From the NCBI RefSeq assembly GCF_002930645.1, contig NZ_PSNW01000002.1:62001-126000 (forward strand): a DNA stretch of 64,000 bases. Reading direction: 5' to 3'. The stretch's first letter is position 1, and the number at the start of each line of letters is the position of its first letter. Positions 17,946 through 28,149 of the stretch are shown here, piece after piece. The notes beneath the pieces are model-generated. The model was not told the DNA's origin and made no database searches. It saw only the letters and a program-made list of their open reading frames with translations. Source of the DNA: Solimonas fluminis. Lineage in GTDB: Bacteria; Pseudomonadota; Gammaproteobacteria; Nevskiales; Nevskiaceae. Made by a program: the position numbers and the translations under genes.

Positions 17946-20078
17946 ATGTCACAGGAACGCAACATTGCGGCGCTAAACGTCCGGGTCCCGGCCGAATCTC
18001 CCGCGAACGATCCCATGAAGAATCCCCCTGCGCTCGAGCTCACCCCTGCCGAGCTGTTCCTGAACCGCGAGCTCTCGCTGCTGGAGTTCAACCGCCGCGT
18101 GCTGGCGCAGGCGCTGGACGAGACGGTGCCGCTGCTCGAACGGCTCAAGTTCCTGTGCATCTCCAGCTCCAACCTCGACGAGTTCTTCGAGATCCGCGTG
18201 GCCGGCCTGCAGCAGATGGCGGAGATCAATCCCAACCAGCGCGGGTCCGACGGGCAGACGCCGGGCGAGCTGCTGGCGGCCATCGGCAGCCGCGCCCACG
18301 GGCTGGTGGAAGAACAGTACCGGGTGTTCAACGAGGTGCTGATCCCGGCGCTGGAGAACGAGAAGATCCGCTTCGTGCGCCGCAGCGAGTGGACCACCGA
18401 GCAGGATGCCTGGCTGCGCAGCTATTTCCAGAACGAGCTGGCGCCGGTGCTGTCGCCGATCGGCCTGGACCCCGCGCACCCCTTCCCGCGCATCCTCAAC
18501 AAGTCGCTGAACTTCATCGTCTCGCTGTCCGGCAAGGATGCCTTCGGCCGCAGCACGCCCTACGCCATCGTGCAGGCGCCGCGCGCCCTGCCGCGCCTGA
18601 TCCAGATTCCCAAGACCGTGGAAGGCAGCGGTCCGCACGACTTCGTGTTCCTGTCCTCGGTGATCCACGCCTACGTCGACGAGCTGTTCCCGGGCATGGA
18701 GGCCAGCGGCTGCTTCCAGTTCCGCGTGACCCGCAACTCCGACCTGGCGCTGGACGAGGCCGAGGCCGACGACCTGCTGGAGGAACTGGAAGACGTCCTG
18801 GCGCAGCGCCAGTGGGGCGACACGGTGCGCCTGGAAGTGGCCCACAACTGCCCCGAGCAGCTGGTGAGCTACCTGGCCGAGGAAATGCAGCTGCAGGCCA
18901 TCGACATCTACTCCTGCAACGGCCCGGTGAACCTGATGCGCCTGATGCAGGTGCCGGACCTGGTGGACCGGCCGGAGCTGAAATATCCCGCCTTCGCCTC
19001 GCGCACGCCCAAGGCCCTGACCGGCGACCTGTTCGCGGCGATCCGGCAGAAGGACCAGCTGCTGCACCACCCCTACGAGTCCTTCGCCCCGGTGGTGGAG
19101 TTCCTGCGCCAGGCGGCGCGCGACCCCAACGTGCTGGCGATCAAGCAGACGCTGTACCGCACCGGCCCGAAGTCGGCCATCGTCGAGGCCCTGATCGAGG
19201 CGGCCCGCAACGGCAAGGAAGTGACCGCCGTGGTGGAACTGCGCGCCCGCTTCGACGAGGAAGCCAACATCGACCTGGCCGAACAGCTGCAGGACGTGGG
19301 CGCCCACGTGGTCTACGGCGTGGTGGGCTACAAGACCCACGCCAAGATGTGCCTGATCGTGCGCCGCGAGGAAACGGGGCTCAAGCACTACGCCCACCTG
19401 GGCACCGGCAACTACCACCCGCGCACCGCGCGCATGTACACCGACTACGGCCTGTTCACCGCCGACAAGCAGATCTGCCAGGACGTGCACGCCGTGTTCC
19501 TGCAGCTGACCAGCCTGGGCAAGGTGACCAAGCTGCACAAGCTGCTGCAGTCGCCGTTCACGATGGCCAAGGGCTTCCACGCCCGCATCGACCGCGAGAT
19601 CGAGAACGTGAAGAAGGGCAAGGCCGGCCGCGTCATCGCCAAGATGAACTCGCTGGTGGAGCCGGAGATCATCCAGGCGCTGTACCGCGCCTCGCAGGCC
19701 GGCGTGCAGGTGGACTGCATCGTGCGCGGCATGTGCTCGCTGCGACCCGGCGTGAAGGGCCTGTCGGACCACATCACGGTGCGCTCCATCGTCGGCCGCT
19801 TCCTGGAGCACCATCGCGTATTCAGCTTCCACAATGACGGCTCGACGGAAGTCTGGCTGTCCAGCGCCGACTGGATGGAGCGCAACCTGTTCCGCCGCGT
19901 GGAAGTGGCCTTCCCGGTGGAGGACAAGAAGATCCGCGCCCGCATCCTGGAAGACCTCAACGGCTACCTGGCCGACACCGCGCAGAGCTGGATCCTGCAG
20001 GCCGACGGCAATTACCTGCGCCCGGACAAGGGCGAGGGCAAGGCGATCCAGCAGAAGCTGATGGACGAGGCGCCGTAA
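17946..20078 (+). CDS. ppk1: Polyphosphate kinase 1
   Basis: Reversibly transfers the gamma-phosphate of ATP to polyphosphate; central to phosphate storage and stress tolerance. From ATG 17946 it has 710 residues (typical about 690). Domains: N-terminal (FLNRELSLLEFNRRVLAQA), head (FLCISSSNLDEFFEIRV), and phospholipase-D-like C1/C2 domains with the autophosphorylated His in VGYKTHAKM and the second His in YAHLGTGNYHP. A second Met at 18015 is an alternative start. It is convergent with the exopolyphosphatase gene, unlike the ppk-ppx operon of E. coli, with repeat hairpins in the gap. Confidence 0.95.
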   Translation: MSQERNIAALNVRVPAESPANDPMKNPPALELTPAELFLNRELSLLEFNRRVLAQALDETVPLLERLKFLCISSSNLDEFFEIRVAGLQQMAEINPNQRGSDGQTPGELLAAIGSRAHGLVEEQYRVFNEVLIPALENEKIRFVRRSEWTTEQDAWLRSYFQNELAPVLSPIGLDPAHPFPRILNKSLNFIVSLSGKDAFGRSTPYAIVQAPRALPRLIQIPKTVEGSGPHDFVFLSSVIHAYVDELFPGMEASGCFQFRVTRNSDLALDEAEADDLLEELEDVLAQRQWGDTVRLEVAHNCPEQLVSYLAEEMQLQAIDIYSCNGPVNLMRLMQVPDLVDRPELKYPAFASRTPKALTGDLFAAIRQKDQLLHHPYESFAPVVEFLRQAARDPNVLAIKQTLYRTGPKSAIVEALIEAARNGKEVTAVVELRARFDEEANIDLAEQLQDVGAHVVYGVVGYKTHAKMCLIVRREETGLKHYAHLGTGNYHPRTARMYTDYGLFTADKQICQDVHAVFLQLTSLGKVTKLHKLLQSPFTMAKGFHARIDREIENVKKGKAGRVIAKMNSLVEPEIIQALYRASQAGVQVDCIVRGMCSLRPGVKGLSDHITVRSIVGRFLEHHRVFSFHNDGSTEVWLSSADWMERNLFRRVEVAFPVEDKKIRARILEDLNGYLADTAQSWILQADGNYLRPDKGEGKAIQQKLMDEAP

Positions 20079-20139
20079 GGGGGCGGTTCATTCCCCCTCC
20101 CGCTCGCGAGAAAGCAAGGAAAGCGGGGGCACCGTCCAT

Positions 20140-20227
20140 GGCGGGACGTCATCCCGCCCATCGACCCACGGCCCGGCCATCCCTGGCCGGGCGTTCGGCG
20201 GGATGGATGTCCACCGGACATTCATCC
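20140..20227. repeat. Palindromic repeats between ppk and ppx
   Basis: Three hairpins in tandem: GGCGGGA/TCCCGCC (20140-20158); GCCCGGCCA-TCCC-TGGCCGGGC (20171-20192); and a 12-bp stem GGATGGATGTCC/GGACATTCATCC with one mismatch (20201-20227). The middle hairpin is identical over 22 bases to one at 32893-32914 and closely matches 33588-33609, so this is a dispersed REP-like family. It may also act as a transcription barrier between the convergent ppk and ppx genes. Confidence 0.75.
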
Positions 20228-20240
20228 TCTTCCGCCTCGC

Positions 20241-21842
20241 CTACTGCAGCCGCAACCGGATCTGCAGCGCCGCCAGCGTCTCGATCTCCTGCTCCAGCTC
20301 CGCCCGCGTCAGCGGGTGCTTGTCGAGCCAGCGCTTCTGCGTGAAGGCCAGGTCGACGGAGCGGCGCTGCGCCGCCACGCGGATCGGCGGCTTCAGGTTC
20401 TCGCCGCGGGAGCGGTGCAGGATGTAGGCGATGCGCAGCACCACCGCCAGCTTGCGCACCGGCTCCGCCCAGGTCGTCGGCAGGTCGTCCAGCGCCTGCA
20501 GCGCGAACTTGCCGCGGTGCAGGCGCACCAGCGCCGCCAGCAGCTTCTGGTCGGTCTGCGAGAAGCCCTGCAGGTCGCAGTTCCGCAGGATGTACTCGCC
20601 GTGCTTGTGGTACGAGGCATGCGAAATGGCCAGGCCGATCTCGTGCAGGCGCGCGGCCCAGCCCAGCAGCATGGCGGAGAACTTCGGCTCCAGGCCCCAG
20701 GGCCTGGCGACCTGGTCCAGGATCTTCAGCGCGGTGCGCTCCACGCCGGCGGCGTGCTCCGGGTCGCAGCCGTAGCGCTTGGCCAGGGCCAGGACCGACT
20801 CGTCGCGCACGTCGTGGTCCGACAGGCGGCCCAGCAGATCGTAGATCAGGCCCTCGCGCAGCGCGCGCTCGGAGGTCTCCATGCGCTGCACGCCCAGCGA
20901 GTCGAACACGCCGGCCAGCACGGCCAAGCCGCCGGGAAAGACCGGGCGGCGGTCCTCGCGCAGCGCGGGGAAATCCAGGCGGTCGACATGGCCGCGGTCA
21001 ATGGCCAGGTCGATGACCTTTTCCAGCCCGGCGGCGCTCATCTCGTTCTCGCACCAGCCCTGCTCGCGCATCACGCGCCAGACGCCGCGCACCGTCCCGG
21101 AAGAGCCGATGGCCAGGTCCCAGCCCGCCTCGCGGTACTGGCGCTCGAGGAACTCCAGCTCGATGCGCGCGGCCAGGCGCGCCTTGCGGAAGCGGGCGCG
21201 GCTGATCTCGCCGTCCTCGAAGAAGCGCTGCGTATGCACCACGCAGCCCAGCGACACGGACTCCATCAGCTTCGGCGTGGAGTGGTGGCCGATGATGACC
21301 TCGGTGCTGCCGCCGCCGATGTCCACCACCAGCCGCCTGGGCCGGCCGCGGCCCATGCCGTGGATGACGCCGCCGTAGACCAGGCGCGCCTCCTCCAGGC
21401 CGGCGATGATCTCGATGCCGTGGCCCAGCGCCATCTCGGCGGCGGCATGGAAGTCGGCGCCGCGGCGCATGCGCCGCATGGTGTTGGTCCCCACCGCGCG
21501 CACGCGTTCCGGCGGGATGCCGCGCAGGCGCTGGCCGAAGCGCTGCAGGCATTCCAGTGCGCGCAGGGCCACGTCGGGGCGCAGCCGCTTGTCGGCATCC
21601 AGGCCCGAGGCCAGGCGCACCGGCTCGCGCAGGCGGTCGACCACCTGGATGTCGCCGCCGTTGGAGCGCGCCACCATCATGTGGAAGCTGTTGGAGCCCA
21701 GGTCCACCGCCGCGATCTCGAAGCCGTGCTCCCCGGTCCCGGCCTTGCGCCCGCGCGCCGTGGTCATGCAGGGCGCCCGGCTGCGGGGACGGCGCTGCGG
21801 CCGCGCAAACCGCGGGAGGGAAGACTCATCGGGCGATAGCAT
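20241..21842 (-). CDS. ppx: Exopolyphosphatase / pppGpp phosphatase (Ppx/GppA family)
   Basis: Degrades polyphosphate from chain ends (or pppGpp to ppGpp). 533 residues from the first ATG; a second ATG at 21767 would give 508 and may be the real start, since the first 25 residues are basic and non-homologous. The sugar-kinase/Hsp70-type fold shows AAVDLGSNSFHMMVA (phosphate 1 loop), TNTMRRMRRGADF, VDIGGGSTEVIIG (phosphate 2) and AIGSSGTVRGVWRV. The C-terminal HD-like helical domain has WAARLHEIGLAISHASYHKHGEYI. The gene is convergent with ppk; its 5' side borders AT-rich island 2 and the cytochrome operon. Confidence 0.92.
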   Translation of the reverse strand: MLSPDESSLPRFARPQRRPRSRAPCMTTARGRKAGTGEHGFEIAAVDLGSNSFHMMVARSNGGDIQVVDRLREPVRLASGLDADKRLRPDVALRALECLQRFGQRLRGIPPERVRAVGTNTMRRMRRGADFHAAAEMALGHGIEIIAGLEEARLVYGGVIHGMGRGRPRRLVVDIGGGSTEVIIGHHSTPKLMESVSLGCVVHTQRFFEDGEISRARFRKARLAARIELEFLERQYREAGWDLAIGSSGTVRGVWRVMREQGWCENEMSAAGLEKVIDLAIDRGHVDRLDFPALREDRRPVFPGGLAVLAGVFDSLGVQRMETSERALREGLIYDLLGRLSDHDVRDESVLALAKRYGCDPEHAAGVERTALKILDQVARPWGLEPKFSAMLLGWAARLHEIGLAISHASYHKHGEYILRNCDLQGFSQTDQKLLAALVRLHRGKFALQALDDLPTTWAEPVRKLAVVLRIAYILHRSRGENLKPPIRVAAQRRSVDLAFTQKRWLDKHPLTRAELEQEIETLAALQIRLRLQ

Positions 21843-21844
21843 CC

Positions 21845-21893
21845 ATGTGTTTTAATTTATAAAATAAAACAAATTAATGTTTATTTTTCATTA
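21845..21893. other. AT-rich island 2 in divergent intergenic region
   Basis: About 50 bases with hardly any G or C between ppx (leftward) and the cytochrome genes (rightward). It contains TAAAACAAATTAATG (21865-21879), sharing TAAAACAAA with islands 1 and 3. Likely promoter or nucleoid-protein binding DNA; both flanking genes must be transcribed from around it. Confidence 0.5.
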
Positions 21894-22052
21894 CATCGCC
21901 CCGCGGCGCGGAGGCGCTCTCGCCACTATACGGAGCCCGCCCCCACGAGGCGAGCGGCGGGCGGGCGGACGGGGTTCACGTTGACCCCAAACGCTCAATG
22001 CCCGAACATATTGCATCTAGCTGTCCGCCAGATTCATTCCGGGAGTTTTCTC

Positions 22053-22376
22053 ATGAAGTTAGCGCGTTGGGGCCTGCTGGCCCTCGTCGCGATGGCACTG
22101 CCTGCGCACGCCGAAGGCGGCGATGTCGAGGCAGGCCGGGTCAAGGCCAACACCTGCATGGGCTGCCACGGCATCCCGAACTACAACAACGTCTATCCGA
22201 CCTATCGCGTCCCGCGCATCGGCGGCCAGAGCGAGGCCTACATCGTCGCGGCCCTCAAGGGCTACAAGAACGGCGAACGCCCCCACCTGACGATGCGCGC
22301 CCAGGCCTCCAACCTGTCCGACAAGGACATGGCCGACATCGCGGCGTTCTTCGCCCACGCCCCGGCCCACCGTTAA
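22053..22376 (+). CDS. Small periplasmic class I cytochrome c
   Basis: A 107-residue monoheme cytochrome. Signal peptide MKLARWGLLALVAMALPAHA, then the heme motif CMGCH and an axial Met in LTMRAQASNLSDKDMADIAAFFA. The pattern is that of one half of the diheme cytochrome c4 or of small c5-like electron carriers. The ATG at 22053 is chosen because GGGAG sits about eight bases upstream and it starts the signal peptide. It is followed after nine bases by a second monoheme cytochrome gene; the pair could function together like a split c4, shuttling electrons to terminal oxidases. No oxidase gene is nearby. Confidence 0.88.
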   Translation: MKLARWGLLALVAMALPAHAEGGDVEAGRVKANTCMGCHGIPNYNNVYPTYRVPRIGGQSEAYIVAALKGYKNGERPHLTMRAQASNLSDKDMADIAAFFAHAPAHR

Positions 22377-22385
22377 GGTCAACTC

Positions 22386-22730
22386 ATGAAGCGGATTATC
22401 CTGATCTCCCTGCTGGCCCTGGCCGGCACCGCCCAGGCCAAGGACGCCGAGCCCCAGAAGGACGTCGCCACGCTGGCCGCCCCCTGTGCCGCCTGCCATG
22501 GCGAGAACGGCGCCAACCCGACCACGCCGGCCTATCCGGTGCTGGCCGGCCAGTACGCCAACTACCTCGAGCACGCGCTGAAGGAATACAAGACCGGCAA
22601 GCGCAAGAACGTGGTGATGGCCAGCCAGGTCACCAGCCTGAGCGACGCCGACATCCGCCTGCTGTCGCGCCATTTCGCCGCGCAGTCGAGCAAGCTGCAC
22701 ACCCCGAGCGTGCACGGCAAGGCCGAGTAA
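22386..22730 (+). CDS. Second small periplasmic cytochrome c
   Basis: A 114-residue monoheme protein with signal peptide MKRIILISLLALAGTAQA, heme motif CAACH followed by GENGANPTTPAYPVLAGQY, and a candidate axial Met in NVVMASQVTSLSDADIRLLSRHFAAQ. The GENG...YPVLAGQ pattern is typical of cytochrome c4 halves. It lies nine bases after the first cytochrome gene, in one operon ended by the terminator at 22751-22784. Electron-carrier role is inferred from family only. Confidence 0.88.
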   Translation: MKRIILISLLALAGTAQAKDAEPQKDVATLAAPCAACHGENGANPTTPAYPVLAGQYANYLEHALKEYKTGKRKNVVMASQVTSLSDADIRLLSRHFAAQSSKLHTPSVHGKAE

Positions 22731-22750
22731 GCCCGGCGACAAGCTGCACC

Positions 22751-22784
22751 AAAGGCGCGCGGGGAAACCCGCGCGCCTTTTGCT
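22751..22784 (+). terminator. Terminator of the cytochrome operon
   Basis: AAAGGCGCGCGGG pairs with CCCGCGCGCCTTT around a GAAA tetraloop and runs into T-rich sequence. Confidence 0.85.
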
Positions 22785-22827
22785 TTGGCCGGCTTTCGCC
22801 GCTTGCGCACCAGAACGGGGCAATTGC

Positions 22828-22857
22828 TAAGATCGGAACCGGAGAGGGTCGTTCTCC
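22828..22857 (+). promoter_or_regulatory. Extended -10 promoter and 5' hairpin of barrel gene 1
   Basis: TGC-TAAGAT (-10 at 22828-22833) is shared with the third barrel gene. Seven bases further on is the small hairpin GGAGA/TCTCC (22841-22857), which would sit at the very 5' end of the transcript. Confidence 0.6.
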
Positions 22858-22888
22858 ACCAACCCCATAAGCACAAAACGGAGTCACG

Positions 22889-23506
22889 ATGCACATGAAC
22901 AAGACGCTGATCGTCGCACTGCTCACCACCGTTTCGGCCTCGGCCATGGCCGCTGCTCCGGCCCCGAGCGCCAACCTGGACGTCTACTACGTCGACAGCA
23001 GCATCGATGACGGCAGTTCCGATGAGGACGGCAACGGCTTCGGCGCACGCATCGCCGGCAAGGTCGCGGACAACATCAAGCTCTACGGCGAATACCAGAC
23101 CGTCAACTATGACGACAGCGACGTCGATCTGGACCAGATCCGCGCCGGCGCCAGCATCGGCTTCAGCCAGAGCGACGCCCTGAATCTCTTCGGCAAGCTG
23201 GAGTTCATCAACCTGAAGGCAGACGGCGGCGGCGCCGATGAATCCGAGAGCGGCTTCGGCGTGCACGGCGGCCTGGCCTTCAACGTCACCCCGGAATTCC
23301 AGCTGCTGGGCTCGCTGGGCTATCTCGACGTGGGCGACTTCGGCGACGGCCTGGAGTACAACCTCGGCGCCTCCTTCGACGTGACCCCGGCCATTTCGCT
23401 GGTGGCCAACTACCGCGTCACCGACCTGGAAGACGGCGACTTCGGCGGCGGCAGCTTCGACACCAAGGTGGACGACATCCAGCTGGGCGTGCGCTTCCGC
23501 TTCTGA
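22889..23506 (+). CDS. Small outer-membrane beta-barrel protein, paralog 1
   Basis: A 205-residue protein with signal peptide ending SASAMAA and a strongly alternating mature part (LDVYYVDSSIDDG, GFGARIAGKVADNIKLYGEYQ, YNLGASFDVTPAISLVANYRV) that ends LGVRFRF with a terminal Phe. These are marks of a small, probably 8-stranded, outer-membrane barrel. It is the first of four related genes; paralogs 1-3 share the order of segments (YLDVGDF, GASFDVT, YRVTDLEDGD) and are in tandem. Very acidic loops (Asp/Glu/Gly-rich) suggest cation or surface interaction, but no function is established. Start at 22889 with GGAG upstream; ATG at 22895 is also possible. Confidence 0.82.
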   Translation: MHMNKTLIVALLTTVSASAMAAAPAPSANLDVYYVDSSIDDGSSDEDGNGFGARIAGKVADNIKLYGEYQTVNYDDSDVDLDQIRAGASIGFSQSDALNLFGKLEFINLKADGGGADESESGFGVHGGLAFNVTPEFQLLGSLGYLDVGDFGDGLEYNLGASFDVTPAISLVANYRVTDLEDGDFGGGSFDTKVDDIQLGVRFRF

Positions 23507-23523
23507 GGCATCCCGCGGCACCG

Positions 23524-23550
23524 GAAAGCCCCGCCATCGGCGGGGCTTTC
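23524..23550 (+). terminator. Terminator after barrel gene 1
   Basis: GAAAGCCCCGCC pairs with GGCGGGGCTTTC around an ATC loop, 18 bases after the stop codon. The T-run beyond the stem is interrupted. Confidence 0.75.
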
Positions 23551-23702
23551 TGCTTTGCGGCCGGCCGACGCTGCGGCACCGGACGCACCGCCATTCCAGG
23601 GACCGGGCTCCGCGGCACGGCACGGCAGATTTTCCCGGCTTTTTTCTTGACGCCGTTGGCAGTTCCGGGCGCCGGCGCCCGCAGCACCTCAAGCGGGACT
23701 TG

Positions 23703-23732
23703 TAAGATCGGACGCGAAGAGCGCGCTCTTCG
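23703..23732 (+). promoter_or_regulatory. Promoter and 5' hairpin of barrel gene 2
   Basis: TTG-TAAGAT (-10 at 23703-23708) followed six bases later by a perfect palindrome CGAAGAGC-GC-GCTCTTCG (23715-23732). It has the same arrangement as upstream of barrel genes 1 and 3, but the hairpin sequence differs. Confidence 0.6.
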
Positions 23733-23762
23733 TTCGCACATAACGATACAGGGGAGTCCCGG

Positions 23763-24380
23763 ATGCATCTGAAGAAAACGCTGCTCGCCGCGGCGCTGCT
23801 GGCGGCCGTGCCATATCCGGCCATGGCCGCCAACCCGAGCGGCCATCTTGAAGCCTACTACCTCGACTCCAGTCTGGAGCTCGAAGCCGACGATACCGTG
23901 GACTTCGACGGCGACGGTTTTGGCATTCGCGGCGACGCCAGGGTCGGCGAGAACGCCTTCGCCTTCGGCGAGTTCCAGCATGCGGAATACGACCGCGTGG
24001 GCCCCGTCGAGCTCAACATCGAACAGATCCGCTTCGGCCTGGGCTACCTGTTCAGCCGCTCGGAATCCCTGGATTTCTACGGCAAGCTCTCGTACCTGAA
24101 CTTCGAACTCGACTCCAACGTCGCCGATGCCGAGGACAACGGCTGGGCCGCCCATGCGGGCGTCGCCTTCAGGCCTTCCGGCACGATCGCCCTGTTCGGC
24201 GAGATCGGCTACGTTGACGTCAGCGACCTCAGCGGCCCCGAGTACAGCATCGGGGCGAGCTTCGACGTCACCGGCCAGTTCGGCATTGTCGCCGGCTACC
24301 GCCTCAGCGACCTGGAATCCGATGACGATGCCGGCTTGAACCTGCGGGACCTGCAGCTCGGCATTCGCCTCGGATTCTGA
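23763..24380 (+). CDS. Small outer-membrane beta-barrel protein, paralog 2
   Basis: A 205-residue paralog of the preceding barrel. Signal peptide MHLKKTLLAAALLAAVPYPAMA; mature strands include LEAYYLDSSLELEADDTVDF, GDGFGIRGDARVGENAFAFGEFQ, YSIGASFDVTGQFGIVAGYRL and the terminal LGIRLGF. It differs from paralog 1 mainly in the loops, which remain Asp/Glu-rich. A full intergenic region with its own promoter and terminator separates it from its neighbours, so the copies are independently transcribed rather than an operon. Function unknown. Confidence 0.82.
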   Translation: MHLKKTLLAAALLAAVPYPAMAANPSGHLEAYYLDSSLELEADDTVDFDGDGFGIRGDARVGENAFAFGEFQHAEYDRVGPVELNIEQIRFGLGYLFSRSESLDFYGKLSYLNFELDSNVADAEDNGWAAHAGVAFRPSGTIALFGEIGYVDVSDLSGPEYSIGASFDVTGQFGIVAGYRLSDLESDDDAGLNLRDLQLGIRLGF

Positions 24381-24393
24381 AGATCCCCGCCGG

Positions 24394-24422
24394 AAAGGCC
24401 CCGCCCGGCGCGGGGCTTTTTT
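24394..24422 (+). terminator. Terminator after barrel gene 2
   Basis: GCCCCGC (24398-24404) pairs with GCGGGGC (24410-24416) around CCGGC and is followed by six T. Confidence 0.85.
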
Positions 24423-24493
24423 GTTGCCGCCCGGCGTCAGGGGTCTGCGGTACGGGGACTTCCGCTGCCTGCACACCGTAAAGATGCGCTTGC

Positions 24494-24525
24494 TAAGATC
24501 AGGCCTGGAGAGGTGGTTGTCCTCC
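24494..24525 (+). promoter_or_regulatory. Extended -10 promoter and 5' hairpin of barrel gene 3
   Basis: TGC-TAAGAT (-10 at 24494-24499), identical over TTGCTAAGATC to the element before barrel gene 1, followed by a small GAGG/CCTC stem (24510-24524). Confidence 0.55.
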
Positions 24526-24555
24526 CATGCCCCATGAACAAGCACGGAGTGCCCC

Positions 24556-25170
24556 ATGAAAACGAAGAAGACGCTGCTCGCTGCGCTGCTCGCCGCCGCC
24601 CCGATGGCCTCGATGGCCGCCAGCGGCGGACCTACCGGCCATCTGGATGTCTACTACACCGACGCCGACCTCGAACTCGACGGGCCGCTCTCGGGCGACG
24701 ACTCCGGCGACGGCTTCGGCATCCGCGGCTCGGGCAAGGTGGCGGACAAGGTGTTCGTCTTCGGCCAGTACGAGCAGAACAAGTACGACGATACGGACGG
24801 CGAGCTGAAGACCATCCGCGCCGGCCTGGGCTTCGGCCTCTGGCAGGATGCGGACACCAGCCTGGATGCCCGCGCCGAGTTCATCGACGTCGAGGGCGAG
24901 GACTTCCCGGCCGGCATCGACATCGACGACAGCGGCTACGGCCTGCATGTCGGTGCCGCCTTCCGCCCGATTCCCGGCTTGAGCCTGTTCGGCGACGTGG
25001 GCTGGATCGACGTCGGCGACTACGATGGCCCGGAGTACACCGTGGGCGCGGTCTTCAACCTCAACGAGCAGTTCGGCCTGGTCGCCGACTACCGCATCAC
25101 CGACGTGGAAGACGACGATGTCGGCCTGAAGGCCGAGGACCTGCACCTGGGCGTCCGCTTCACCTTCTGA
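24556..25170 (+). CDS. Small outer-membrane beta-barrel protein, paralog 3
   Basis: A 204-residue paralog. Signal peptide MKTKKTLLAALLAAAPMASMA, then HLDVYYTDADLELDG, GDGFGIRGSGKVADKVFVFGQYEQ, YTVGAVFNLNEQFGLVADYRI and terminal LGVRFTF. It is closest in layout to paralogs 1 and 2, all on the plus strand. Barrel prediction rests on the signal peptide, amphipathic strands and C-terminal aromatic residue. The 17-bp terminator downstream is shared with the convergent paralog 4. Confidence 0.82.
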   Translation: MKTKKTLLAALLAAAPMASMAASGGPTGHLDVYYTDADLELDGPLSGDDSGDGFGIRGSGKVADKVFVFGQYEQNKYDDTDGELKTIRAGLGFGLWQDADTSLDARAEFIDVEGEDFPAGIDIDDSGYGLHVGAAFRPIPGLSLFGDVGWIDVGDYDGPEYTVGAVFNLNEQFGLVADYRITDVEDDDVGLKAEDLHLGVRFTF

Positions 25171-25185
25171 AGCCGGCAAGCGCTG

Positions 25186-25222
25186 CAACGAAAAACCCCG
25201 CGATCCGCGGGGTTTTTCGTTG
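25186..25222. terminator. Bidirectional terminator, perfect 17-bp stem
   Basis: The arms 25186-25202 and 25206-25222 are exactly complementary (core AAAAACCCCGCG/CGCGGGGTTTTT), loop ATC. It serves both convergent barrel genes. Confidence 0.9.
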
Positions 25223-25233
25223 GCTTCCGGCGC

Positions 25234-25947
25234 TTACTGCACCAGCAGGTACACGCCGAAGCGCCAGGGCGTCAGCTCCACCTTGGCGCCGCCGTCGCCC
25301 TCGAGGTCGCTGTTGCGGTACTCGGCGAACAGGCCGCCATAGCGGTGCACCTGCAGCGCCGTGCCGGCGAGGTATTCGACGCCGTCGACATCGTCGAGCC
25401 GCAGGTAGCCGACCTGGCCATAGAGGCTCCAGCCGGCGGTGGGGTTGAACAGCACGCCGGCATGGCCGCCGACGCCGTCCTGCTTCTCGGTGGAGCTGTA
25501 GTGGGTGGTCACGCCATCGGAATCGGTGACGTCGAACGAAGCCTCCAGCTCGGTGCTGACATATTCGAGCAGGCCGAACAGCGTCAGCGAGCCTTCGCGG
25601 TAGAACGGCAGGCCGGCGCCCAGGCGCCACTCGGTGTAGTCCAGGTCCACGCCGTCGTCGGCGGTGACGGCCGCGCCCGTGTTATCGCTCAGCTCCAAGC
25701 CGGAGCGCTCGGCCTCGGCGTCCTGGTACTCGCCGGAAAAGAAGAAGTCCTCGGCGATGGAGCCCCGGAACTTGGCGCCGAAACCGTCCAGGCTGCCAAC
25801 GTCACCGGCATAGTCGATCGCGCCGGCGCGGCCCTTCACGTCGATGTCAGCGCTGCTGTAGTACAGGTCGAGCGAGTCGAAGGAGGCCGCGTAGGCGTTC
25901 GCACTCAGGAGGAGGGCGGAGACTGCGAGTAACTGGGCTGGCCGCAT
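25234..25947 (-). CDS. Outer-membrane beta-barrel protein, diverged paralog 4
   Basis: A 237-residue protein on the opposite strand, with signal peptide MRPAQLLAVSALLLSANAYA and a mature start (SLDLYYSSADIDVKG) that matches the LDVYY...DSS openings of the three tandem paralogs. Shared blocks include DGFGAKFRGSIAEDFFFSGEYQ and VEYLAGTALQVHRYGGLFAEYRNSDLE. It is about 30 residues longer, through extra loops, and ends VYLLVQ, so it lacks the C-terminal Phe that normally guides barrel assembly. GGGGAA serves as Shine-Dalgarno. Function unknown. Confidence 0.78.
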   Translation of the reverse strand: MRPAQLLAVSALLLSANAYAASFDSLDLYYSSADIDVKGRAGAIDYAGDVGSLDGFGAKFRGSIAEDFFFSGEYQDAEAERSGLELSDNTGAAVTADDGVDLDYTEWRLGAGLPFYREGSLTLFGLLEYVSTELEASFDVTDSDGVTTHYSSTEKQDGVGGHAGVLFNPTAGWSLYGQVGYLRLDDVDGVEYLAGTALQVHRYGGLFAEYRNSDLEGDGGAKVELTPWRFGVYLLVQ

Positions 25948-26084
25948 GGGTTCCCCGGCTTTTGGACGTCGATTGTTGGGTTACATCCCTGGAGGCCGAT
26001 TTAAGCATGCCGGCCGGCCGGCGTCATCGTAGCCGCCGCACTTTGGTCGGTCCGGCGACGCCGCTGCTCCGGAGGCAGACCCGA

Positions 26085-26108
26085 AAAAGGGCCCCGAAGG
26101 GCCCTTTT
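26085..26108 (-). terminator. Terminator of rpoD
   Basis: A perfect ten-bp stem (AAAAGGGCCC/GGGCCCTTTT, loop CGAA). On the minus strand the hairpin ends in a T-run about 40 bases after the rpoD stop. Confidence 0.85.
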
Positions 26109-26147
26109 CTCCGACCGGACACGCCCGGGCATGGCCCGGGCCCGCGA

Positions 26148-28046
<1,899 letters not shown>

Positions 28047-28149
28047 GCGGATGATCACTCTGGATGGGCGCCCAAACTGCGGACGCAATGCGCGGAATCG
28101 GAGATTGTAACAAAAATCTGTCAAGGCGGCGAGATTTTCGCCAACTTTT

